Shown piece after piece: positions 57,849 through 64,000 of a stretch of 64,000 nucleotides of DNA. A program made the position numbers and the translations under genes. Source of the stretch: Bacillus sp. M6-12 (GTDB taxonomy: Bacteria > Bacillota > Bacilli > Bacillales > DSM-1321); contig NZ_PGVF01000001.1 of NCBI RefSeq assembly GCF_002860285.1, positions 434,001 to 498,000 of the forward strand, written 5' to 3'. The notes beneath the pieces are model-generated. The model was given only the letters and a program-made list of their open reading frames with translations, was not told the DNA's origin and did no database searches. How positions within the stretch are numbered: position 1 is the stretch's first letter; every line of letters begins with the position of its first letter.

Positions 57849-58331
57849 ATGGAGAATATCTATTATCGAATAGTAAAAGAAGCTGTTGGGAAAGAAACTG
57901 TATTCATCCCTGAACAGTCACATGAACAAATTAAACTGGTGGATGGGGTCTTTATAGAAGACCTAAATCCAACGGTTAAAGTCAAAGAAGTTTGTTTTGC
58001 TAAGACGGTTGAAGGCTGTTTGTTTGGAATTAATATGTTTTTAGAAGAAGGCACTTATCATATTTATAAAACGGATAGGATTCCAACAATTGATTTAAGT
58101 CATTCTGGAATTGGAGACTTTCCAACGATTCAAGAAGTTCGCTATCAAGAGCCTGTTCCAGCTACCTATGTGGGTGAGATATATGTAACCAACTTCTTGA
58201 TTCATTGCTTAACTGGTCTTTATGAAGAAGCCAATAAGGGAAAGCAATTTAACCATACCTTTGCTTCAAAAGAGTTAGTTCGTTTTCAAGAAGTAAACAA
58301 TGAAATTATCTATTCTAAAGAAGTGGGTTGA
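57849..58331 (+). CDS. Hypothetical protein
   Basis: 160 residues from ATG at 57849 after AAAGGTGG. Beta-rich with a GVFIEDLNPTVKVKEV stretch. No signal or known family. The stop is five bases before the next start. Confidence 0.75.
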   Translation: MENIYYRIVKEAVGKETVFIPEQSHEQIKLVDGVFIEDLNPTVKVKEVCFAKTVEGCLFGINMFLEEGTYHIYKTDRIPTIDLSHSGIGDFPTIQEVRYQEPVPATYVGEIYVTNFLIHCLTGLYEEANKGKQFNHTFASKELVRFQEVNNEIIYSKEVG

Positions 58332-58335
58332 TAGG

Positions 58336-58632
58336 ATGCAAAAATTAACTGGTTGGACTAAAAAACCGTTTGTCGGCTGTGATAAGTGTAAAGAAGAAGG
58401 AAGAATCGTATGTCAGGCAACACGATATACGATTAGAAGAAAAGGTACAGTTTCACATCCAGATTGGGTGACAACGCATTACTGTAATTATCATGCAGAT
58501 TTAGTTGACCCACCTGAAAAGCGATTAGAACGACAAAAGAAAAAGGAAATCGAACGTGCCAAAGAACGACTCTCTTCTGATGATAGAGATAGGGAATGGT
58601 ATTATGTGAGCGGTGCTCATAGATATCTGTAG
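58336..58632 (+). CDS. Cysteine-containing basic protein
   Basis: 98 residues from ATG at 58336, just after the stop of the previous gene, with GTGGGT as a weak site. CDKCKEEG, a second Cys near residue 26, and HYCNYHAD form a likely zinc site. The second half is a Lys/Arg/Glu-rich helix. Function unknown. Confidence 0.72.
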   Translation: MQKLTGWTKKPFVGCDKCKEEGRIVCQATRYTIRRKGTVSHPDWVTTHYCNYHADLVDPPEKRLERQKKKEIERAKERLSSDDRDREWYYVSGAHRYL

Positions 58633-58689
58633 AAATTTGCGGTTATTAAAGTTTTTTATTCTATGATAAACTAAGGAAAAGGTGAGAAA

Positions 58690-59265
58690 ATGAGTGAGGC
58701 GATGAAAATGAAAACCCCTGAATCAAATAAAGGATACAGGTATCATGATTATGAACATTGGGAAGGTAGATGGGAATTAATTCATGGTGTCCCTTACAAT
58801 ATGTCACCAGCCCCTACGACACAACATCAACATATTGTAGGAGAAATCCACTTTGCTTTACGTTCTTTTTTAGGAAAAGATAAATGTCAAGTGTTTGTCG
58901 CTCCTTTTGATATTCGACTAAGTGAATCAGATGATTATGATAATCCTGATACGGTTATTCAGCCTGATATTTCGGTTATTTGTCATCCTAATCAGTTGGA
59001 TAAAAAAGGCGGTAAAGGTGCTCCTGATTTAGTTGTAGAAGTTTTATCTCCATCAACCGCTTTAAAAGACAGAAATCAAAAATTTAACCTTTACGAACAG
59101 CATGGCGTAAAGGAATACTGGATTATTGACCCAATCCATCAAACGATTGAGGTTTATGGACAAGTCGATAATCATTTAGATAAAATAGACGTTTTTGGTT
59201 GCAACGATACATTGCGTTCGTTCCATTTCAAAGAGTTTACTCTTGATTTATCAACAATTTTATAA
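58690..59265 (+). CDS. Uma2-family endonuclease-like protein
   Basis: 191 residues. RYHDYEHWEGRWELIHGVPY, VIQPDISVI, GAPDLVVEVLSPSTALKDRN and YEQHGVKEYWIIDP are the Uma2/DUF820 blocks with a PD-(D/E)XK-like core (Asp in QPD, Glu-x-x in VEVLSPST, Lys). The family is common in Cyanobacteria and Chloroflexi and scattered in Bacilli, with no proven function. ATG after AAAAGGTGAG. Confidence 0.9.
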   Translation: MSEAMKMKTPESNKGYRYHDYEHWEGRWELIHGVPYNMSPAPTTQHQHIVGEIHFALRSFLGKDKCQVFVAPFDIRLSESDDYDNPDTVIQPDISVICHPNQLDKKGGKGAPDLVVEVLSPSTALKDRNQKFNLYEQHGVKEYWIIDPIHQTIEVYGQVDNHLDKIDVFGCNDTLRSFHFKEFTLDLSTIL

Positions 59266-59273
59266 ATTCTAAA

Positions 59274-59296
59274 GGCAAGATGTTTATCATCTTGTC
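59274..59296 (+). terminator. Terminator of the Uma2-family gene
   Basis: Stem GGCAAGATG/CATCTTGTC followed by TTTTTA. Confidence 0.88.
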
Positions 59297-59312
59297 TTTT
59301 TATTTACTTTCA

Positions 59313-59341
59313 TTGATTATAGTCAACAAAAATTGTATAAT
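59313..59341 (+). promoter_or_regulatory. Promoter of the dsbB-like gene
   Basis: TTGATT (59313-59318), 17 bp, TATAAT (59336-59341). The start TTGATTATAGTCAA is a near-complete copy of the recurrent palindrome. Confidence 0.85.
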
Positions 59342-59376
59342 GTTCCTATCCATTAGTAATCTGAAAGGAAGATGAT

Positions 59377-59784
59377 ATGTCTATACGAAACCAGAGGATT
59401 CTTACATTTATTTCAGCACTTGGTTTAATCTCAATGGCTGGAAGTTTATATTTTAGCTTATACAAAGGATTGTTCGTATGTGATTTGTGCTGGTATCAGC
59501 GAATCTGTATGTATCCGATTGGCTTTTTAGCATTTATTTCTTTATTTTTAAAGGATGATAAAATCAGGTATCATATTCGGCTACTATCATTAGTGGGATT
59601 TGCCATTGCCTCCTATCATGTATATATTCAATTCTTTTCTACACCAAGCCCATTTTGTGCAGTAGGAAGAGATTGTACTGAAATTCAAGTGCAATATTTC
59701 GGATTCTTAACGATTCCTCTTATGAGTTTTATCTCATTTTTCTTTATCGCTGTTTCAACCTTTTTTATCAAAAAAGAGAAATAA
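59377..59784 (+). CDS. bdbC: DsbB/BdbC-family disulfide oxidoreductase
   Basis: 135 residues with four membrane helices. The first redox pair is Cys35-x-x-Cys38 (VCDLCWYQR) and the second is Cys94 and Cys100 (CAVGRDC), as in BdbC. It passes electrons from an extracellular thiol oxidase (BdbD/DsbA type) to quinone. No BdbD gene is adjacent, so it either serves a host partner or one outside this window. Promoter of the shared palindrome family. Confidence 0.92.
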   Translation: MSIRNQRILTFISALGLISMAGSLYFSLYKGLFVCDLCWYQRICMYPIGFLAFISLFLKDDKIRYHIRLLSLVGFAIASYHVYIQFFSTPSPFCAVGRDCTEIQVQYFGFLTIPLMSFISFFFIAVSTFFIKKEK

Positions 59785-59818
59785 AGATAAACTACTAATT
59801 TAGTAAAGGAGTAAATTA

Positions 59819-60304
59819 ATGATTAAAATAATCGAAGCTGACATTACTTTAACCGATAAAGATATTATTGTTCAACAAGTAAACTGCAGAGGCTTTATGG
59901 GAGCAGGATTAGCGAAAACCATTATGCAACGATATCCAAATGTAAGGAAAGAATACCGCTCCTTCCGAGAGAAACAATTAAAAACTTTGAAAGATGACGA
60001 AAAGTTATTAGGATTGGTTAATTACATCGATGTCTATGATGGAAAAATCATTGCCAATGTCTTTGGTCAAGTAGATATTCGTCAGGATAGAAATGATAAA
60101 ACAGTTTACACAAAAAAAGAAGCCTTATTCCAGGGGATAGAAGATATAAAAAACAAAGCAAAAAAACTGAATTTCTCAGTTGCGATTCCAACATATATTG
60201 GCTGTGGACTTGCAGGAGGAGATTGGGAAGAAATTCAAAAGGGTATTGAAGCCATCTTTGAAAATTCTTCTGTGGATGTCGTATTTTATCACTATCGCAA
60301 ATAA
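59819..60304 (+). CDS. Macro-domain protein (Poa1p/TARG1 type)
   Basis: 161 residues, single macro domain: IIVQQVNCRGFMGAGLAKTI, IIANVFGQ, and GCGLAGGDWEEI, the ADP-ribose loops of the Poa1p/ALC1-like clade. Such proteins bind or remove ADP-ribose from proteins, nucleic acids or phosphates. It repeats the macro part of the 45742 fusion without the NADAR-like half. ATG after AAAGGAG, 35 bases after bdbC. Confidence 0.88.
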   Translation: MIKIIEADITLTDKDIIVQQVNCRGFMGAGLAKTIMQRYPNVRKEYRSFREKQLKTLKDDEKLLGLVNYIDVYDGKIIANVFGQVDIRQDRNDKTVYTKKEALFQGIEDIKNKAKKLNFSVAIPTYIGCGLAGGDWEEIQKGIEAIFENSSVDVVFYHYRK

Positions 60305-60306
60305 AA

Positions 60307-60334
60307 AATGACGAGTCATTTTTGGCTCGTCATT
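60307..60334 (+). terminator. Terminator of the macro-domain gene
   Basis: Stem AATGACGAG/CTCGTCATT followed by TTC. Confidence 0.8.
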
Positions 60335-60399
60335 TTCATTGGAGAGGTTTAAGTGAAGAAGTTAATAAATCAACTGCTTTAGAGGAGTTTCCGAATGTA

Positions 60400-60597
60400 T
60401 CACTGATATGCAAATTGTTCATCTGTAATTTCAATATACTTGATAATTCCATTTAATTTAGTTTTGTCGTCTACGGTTATGAAAACAATATCTTCTAACA
60501 AAAAATCTTCTTGGTATTGAGTAGAAATACTTTTTAATGTATTTTTTACCTTATGAAAATCACTTAATATCTTTACTTCTAAATCCATATTCTTCAA
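60400..60597 (-). CDS. Small hypothetical protein
   Basis: 65 residues from TTG after GGAGG. Alpha/beta, no motif. Downstream of 60677 on the same strand. Confidence 0.68.
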   Translation of the reverse strand: MKNMDLEVKILSDFHKVKNTLKSISTQYQEDFLLEDIVFITVDDKTKLNGIIKYIEITDEQFAYQ

Positions 60598-60676
60598 CTA
60601 TATCCTCCTTTCTGCACATTGTTGTTCAATTTCTAAATAATTTGGTACGAATAGCGACACATAATACTCTTGGAAG

Positions 60677-60895
60677 TTACGTGCTTAAATCGTGTTGTTT
60701 CCCACAATCCAGACATGTCACATAAACTCCCTCTGGATAGACTTTTCCTGAAAACTTCAAAGTACCTTCCAACCCATCTGAAATCGAAGAATAATCTTCA
60801 TATACCCTTCCATCTTCATGGCTATTTGTCGTTCTTTTCAATGTAATCGTATCAGTTGTTCCACAATCACATTCAATCGTTAGTTTCATCTTCAT
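60677..60895 (-). CDS. Small zinc-ribbon protein
   Basis: 72 residues. CDCG near residue 9 and CLDCG near 61 give a CxC...CxxC zinc site with a beta-rich middle. ATG after GAGGAAGA. Function unknown. Confidence 0.72.
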   Translation of the reverse strand: MKMKLTIECDCGTTDTITLKRTTNSHEDGRVYEDYSSISDGLEGTLKFSGKVYPEGVYVTCLDCGKQHDLST

Positions 60896-60914
60896 ATTTC
60901 TTCTTCCTCTCTTC

Positions 60915-61193
60915 TCAAAGCAATTCTATATTGTCAATGTGACACCATTTTATCTTAAATTGTCTTTTGCCAATTTTATCTTTATATTCTTGCTTATAAT
61001 TTTTGCAATAATAGTCTAAATCCTTCCCTCTTAGAACAGCATATACACCCCAATGATGTATCGCAGTCACCTTTACCCTGCCTGAAAAACCACTTCTATG
61101 TCCAGTAAAGACTAACGCACCTACTATATCGCCTTTTTCAAGGATAGCTTGTATCCTTTGCTTATTTTTGGTATTCATTTTTATACTTTTCAC
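60915..61193 (-). CDS. Small basic hypothetical protein
   Basis: 92 residues, very basic, from GTG after GGGGAGAG. ILEKGDIVGALVFTGHRSGF suggests a small barrel. May bind nucleic acid. No family recognised. Confidence 0.7.
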   Translation of the reverse strand: MKSIKMNTKNKQRIQAILEKGDIVGALVFTGHRSGFSGRVKVTAIHHWGVYAVLRGKDLDYYCKNYKQEYKDKIGKRQFKIKWCHIDNIELL

Positions 61194-61224
61194 ATTACTC
61201 TCTCCCCTGTGTGATTCTATCCAT

Positions 61225-61629
61225 CTATTTGCTTATTTCGCACATAACAACACTCACAAAAGAATCGTCTTCATAAAAGGTATATGCCTTTTCTCCTTTT
61301 ACTTTTGGGTGGTCTATAATACTTTTTACGGTATTTACTCTTTTCCCTGACTTAAAAGGTTTTCCTGATTTCTTACAGACCTTCATTCTATTATCTTTAT
61401 TTCGTTCACCAATAACCCTGTATTCAAAGTTCCATAAAGCTAAACCTTCCGTTGTATGAATAGATTCAGAAAAAGTGTCTTCGCTAACCGTAAAAATGTC
61501 ACCAATTTTATATCCGTTTTCTGATTCTGTATGATGTGGCTTGACAATAACAATCTTTTCCCCTGATTCTGCAGGTCTTTTTTCTGTTTTTATTGCTTTC
61601 ACATAGGCTCTACGTCTAAATGTCTTCAT
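61225..61629 (-). CDS. Hypothetical protein
   Basis: 134 residues, basic, beta-rich with an NGYKIGDIFTVSEDTF turn. ATG start. No family recognised. Confidence 0.72.
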   Translation of the reverse strand: MKTFRRRAYVKAIKTEKRPAESGEKIVIVKPHHTESENGYKIGDIFTVSEDTFSESIHTTEGLALWNFEYRVIGERNKDNRMKVCKKSGKPFKSGKRVNTVKSIIDHPKVKGEKAYTFYEDDSFVSVVMCEISK

Positions 61630-61674
61630 TTTTCTTTACCTCAATTTCCTAATTTCTGCTTTTCTATGAAACTC

Positions 61675-62019
61675 TTAAACCATTCTTCCTTCTTTTTCCC
61701 AAAGGTTTCGATTTCGATTTTCAATGACCGTTTTCACTTGTTTCGGATTTACCTTTTCGCCTCTACGGTATCTGCTAACCTCTTGGGATAAGTCGTAATG
61801 GAATTGGCATTGTCCTACTTTCTGTAAACGGTGTTTCTTTTTAATCTCTATTGGAAGAATGTGACCAGTATTAAGTACACCTAACCATATGTTTTCCCCT
61901 ACAACTTTCACTGAATAAGAAACCCATGCAATATAACGCTCTCCGTAAGCGTGTTTTTCCATCCCTTCGGATTCCATAATGATTTCCTGCATATCGCCTT
62001 CATATATCGTATAAGACAT
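61675..62019 (-). CDS. Hypothetical protein
   Basis: 114 residues. Strand-rich first half, basic helix (YRRGEKVNPKQVKTVIENRN) near the end. ATG after AGGAGTAGG. No family recognised. Confidence 0.72.
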   Translation of the reverse strand: MSYTIYEGDMQEIIMESEGMEKHAYGERYIAWVSYSVKVVGENIWLGVLNTGHILPIEIKKKHRLQKVGQCQFHYDLSQEVSRYRRGEKVNPKQVKTVIENRNRNLWEKEGRMV

Positions 62020-62073
62020 AATCCTACTCCTTCAATCGCAAAATGGATAAACAGATACTATCTCGTTACTTAA

Positions 62074-62295
62074 TTACTCATATTTCATCATCTCTATTTT
62101 TTCAGTAACTAAGTCTGGATTGCTAATAAGCATTTGTGCGATTAGAAGATTTATCTCTTGTAAAGTTAAATTTCTCTTAATCTTTATCCATAACCCTTCT
62201 TCATCAAAGCCCATTGTTCCTATAAATTCTTCTTCAACAAAAAGATTATCTGTCCACTTTAATCCCGCAGAAATAATTCTTTGAAATTTAAACAA
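62074..62295 (-). CDS. Hypothetical protein
   Basis: 73 residues from TTG after AAAGGAGTG. Beta hairpins then a helix (TLQEINLLIAQML). No family recognised. Confidence 0.7.
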   Translation of the reverse strand: MFKFQRIISAGLKWTDNLFVEEEFIGTMGFDEEGLWIKIKRNLTLQEINLLIAQMLISNPDLVTEKIEMMKYE

Positions 62296-62355
62296 TTTTT
62301 CACACTCCTTTTATCTATCAGTCTTTCATTTTATAGAAGTTGAATTATTTATCAT

Positions 62356-62610
62356 TTAGGAAACACGATACAAAGTTATTTCATGTCCATCTTTTCTTAC
62401 TCCATTAACAGACGTACCTACCCATTGCTGATAGCTTTCCACTTTTCCCTCTTCGACAAGGATTCGTAGCAATCGTTTCCCCATATCGTAACCCACTCGG
62501 ATTTTTCGTTGAATATAAGAAACGGAAATAGTATCTCCTGGTTGCATATTTTTCACATGCTCATTTAATTGAACCAATTTTTCTTCTTGAATTGTTTGAA
62601 TAGTGTTCAT
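62356..62610 (-). CDS. Small winged-helix protein, FtsK-gamma-like
   Basis: 84 residues from ATG at 62610 after AAAGGAGAAAGG. The stretch SVSYIQRKIRVGYDMGKRLL then RILVEEGKVE matches the winged helix at the end of FtsK/SpoIIIE (gamma domain), which reads orientation sequences on the chromosome. Here it stands alone without the motor. It could guide DNA handling or act as a regulator. The C-terminal 30 residues are different from FtsK. Confidence 0.68.
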   Translation of the reverse strand: MNTIQTIQEEKLVQLNEHVKNMQPGDTISVSYIQRKIRVGYDMGKRLLRILVEEGKVESYQQWVGTSVNGVRKDGHEITLYRVS

Positions 62611-62632
62611 TTTAACCTTTCTCCTTTCCTTC

Positions 62633-62845
62633 TTAAAAAAATAATTCTTTCCCACACATAGGGCAAAACTTGATTTTAATTCGCAAATCACTAAAAGTCC
62701 CATCAATTCGCAAACTCATTTGTTCGTATTCAATATCCTGCAGAATGGACACTTCATAATGCTGTTTTGTCCCATCGACTTTTTTATCAAAAGGAATGAG
62801 TTCTCCTTCATATTCACATTCTTCTATTTCACAGTATTTACACAT
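62633..62845 (-). CDS. Small zinc-ribbon protein
   Basis: 70 residues. CKYCEIEEC at the start and CPMCGKE at the end form a CxxC...CxxC zinc ribbon around a beta-rich middle. ATG after GAGGAGAAA. Between recD2 paralogue and the FtsK-gamma-like gene. Confidence 0.75.
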   Translation of the reverse strand: MCKYCEIEECEYEGELIPFDKKVDGTKQHYEVSILQDIEYEQMSLRIDGTFSDLRIKIKFCPMCGKELFF

Positions 62846-62878
62846 GTTGTTTCTCCTCTTTATGTAAAGAAAAGAAAA

Positions 62879-62896
62879 TAGCGTATAACTACGCTA
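62879..62896 (-). terminator. Terminator of the second recD2
   Basis: Stem TAGCGT/ACGCTA followed by TTTTC on the minus strand; it overlaps the stop codon. Confidence 0.6.
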
Positions 62897-64000
62897 CATT
62901 CTCTTCTCTAATTTTGTGATTTAAGTGAGTATATCTATCTCTCGATTTTTGTGTTTTAATGGCATACGCAATCGCTTCTGGTTGACCAATGACACAACTG
63001 AAAAGCTCTGCTCTTGTATAACCAGTGTAGAAAAGGTTGTTATCTAACATCATAAAGTTTTGCTTCATAATTGGAAGAATAACTGCTTTCCATTGACTAC
63101 CTTGCGACTTATGAATTGTGAGAGCATACGCATGGTCTAACTCGTCAAAACCGTCATCATAGAACACATATTTATCTTCGTATCGAACGATAATGCGTGT
63201 AACATTGTCTCCATTTTTATCCTTGTAGGTAAGAATTTCTTCAATTACGCCACACTCACCGTTAGTAATCCCAATGGTCTTTTCGTCTTTTACATAATCG
63301 AAATGACCTTTTTCATACCATTCCATATCATAATTATTCTTGATATGAATAACCTTGTCTCCCTTTTGGAAGAAAAGCTGAATCATGTCTGATTTCTGGT
63401 CTATGGTAATTTGGAATTTCTTGTTCAACACTTTGATTCCGTCTTCCTGTTGATTAAATTCCTGCTGAATCAAGTAATTTAACATATATGTTCCAATCAG
63501 ACCTGTGCGTTGAGGACATAACACTTGAACATCTTCAAATGTGTATCCAGGGAATTTCAAAATGTTTTTAATAGATTGTAAAATAGCTTTTTGAGTTCCT
63601 TCTGGTGTTTGTCTATGAAGTACATACGCATCTTTTGTATCTTCACACGTCTCAATCATTTCACCATTGATAATTTTGTTGGCATTTCGGATAATTCCTG
63701 ACATGCTTCCTTGACGTTTAACAACATTTAAAGTGACAACTTTTACAATTCCACTCTCAATCAAGTCAAGAAGCACATTTCCTGCACCCACTGACGGAAG
63801 CTGTTTCGTATCTCCAAGGAAGATAATTTTTGTTCCTTGTGCAATCGCCTTTAATAAATGCTTCGTCAACGTAATATCCAACATTGAACTTTCATCTACT
63901 ACAATAACATCTGCTTCTAATGGGTCTTCTTCATTGAAAGCAAATCCAGTTTGAGGATTGTAACCTAATCCTCTATGAACGGTTACACATTCAATGCCAG
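62889..64000 (-). CDS. recD2: Second RecD2-family helicase, 3' part
   Basis: The gene enters from the right edge and only its C-terminal 370 residues are here. Blocks DVIVVDESSM, LGDTKQLPSVGAGNVLLD, YALTIHKSQGSQWKAVI and NLFYTGYTRA are nearly identical in order and spacing to the gene at 54470-57013, with clear differences elsewhere. The Walker A would lie outside the window. Two RecD2 paralogues within 10 kb point to duplication on the element. Confidence 0.92.
   Translation of the reverse strand, partial: GIECVTVHRGLGYNPQTGFAFNEEDPLEADVIVVDESSMLDITLTKHLLKAIAQGTKIIFLGDTKQLPSVGAGNVLLDLIESGIVKVVTLNVVKRQGSMSGIIRNANKIINGEMIETCEDTKDAYVLHRQTPEGTQKAILQSIKNILKFPGYTFEDVQVLCPQRTGLIGTYMLNYLIQQEFNQQEDGIKVLNKKFQITIDQKSDMIQLFFQKGDKVIHIKNNYDMEWYEKGHFDYVKDEKTIGITNGECGVIEEILTYKDKNGDNVTRIIVRYEDKYVFYDDGFDELDHAYALTIHKSQGSQWKAVILPIMKQNFMMLDNNLFYTGYTRAELFSCVIGQPEAIAYAIKTQKSRDRYTHLNHKIREENVA

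Noticed and set aside
1-64000. Tailed-phage or prophage region
   Set aside because: No terminase, portal, capsid, tail, lysis or integrase gene was found in the window. A giant phage cannot be fully excluded because only part of the genome is seen.
1-64000. CRISPR arrays, tRNA or rRNA genes
   Set aside because: No regularly spaced repeats, tRNA cloverleaf or CCA-ended element was seen. The many hairpins are terminators with T-runs.

Overview
The window is about 64 kb of AT-rich DNA from a low-GC Gram-positive bacterium of Bacillus type. The signs are near-universal strong AAAGGAGG-type ribosome binding sites, frequent TTG and GTG starts, many textbook sigma-A promoters (TTGACx, 17 bp, TATAAT), and Bacillus-style families (DUF2187, BdbC/DsbB, RecD2, RadA, DUF1444-like). 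I see no rRNA, tRNA, ribosomal-protein or core-metabolism genes and no phage structural genes. Most of the roughly 100 genes are short unknowns packed in minus-strand operons. A large plasmid is the best guess; a giant phage-like or integrated element is not excluded.

Layout. 1-1.5 kb: thioredoxin and small genes. 1.6-4.8 kb: a DUF262-type gene split by a group II intron whose ends can be placed to the base. 4.8-9.3 kb: a minus-strand region with two putative ADP-ribosyltransferases and a coiled-coil/DUF2325 protein. 9.5-12 kb: plus-strand HNH/HTH and NERD genes. 12-21 kb: minus operons with an HSDR_N-like nuclease, a ParB-like protein, a GNAT-like protein, a DUF1444-like protein and small zinc proteins. 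21-23.3 kb: plus-strand genes including a FliL-like protein, followed by a hairpin-rich minus-strand region that looks like a structured RNA. 23.6-28 kb: a tellurite/stress-type block (TerC, a multi-pass membrane protein, AIM24, two TerD). 28-45.7 kb: a long minus-strand run of small genes that includes a deoxyribosyltransferase-like protein, a Pth2-like protein, a beta-class DNA methylase, a SUKH protein, a RadA paralogue and DUF502. 45.7-54 kb: a NADAR-like/macro fusion, DUF2187, a 656-aa unknown, TatD, and a secreted calcium-repeat protein. 54.4-57 kb: RecD2. 57.2-60.3 kb: a plus-strand run with Uma2, BdbC/DsbB and a second macro-domain protein. 60.4-64 kb: minus-strand small genes, an FtsK-gamma-like winged helix, and the 3' part of a second RecD2.

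How the genes may work together. Three themes stand out. (1) ADP-ribose/NAD chemistry: two putative transferases, a NADAR-like/macro fusion, a separate macro domain and a deoxyribosyltransferase-like protein. (2) DNA processing: two RecD2 helicases, RadA, TatD, NERD, Uma2, HSDR_N, a methylase and a group II intron. (3) Shared regulation: recurring palindromes on the -35 box (TTGACTATAGTC and TTGTAAAnnnnnnTTTACAA types), an AAAACAGG leader motif, and a private repeat at one promoter suggest a regulatory network internal to the element. At least six short genes under 60 codons that are easily overlooked are annotated here.
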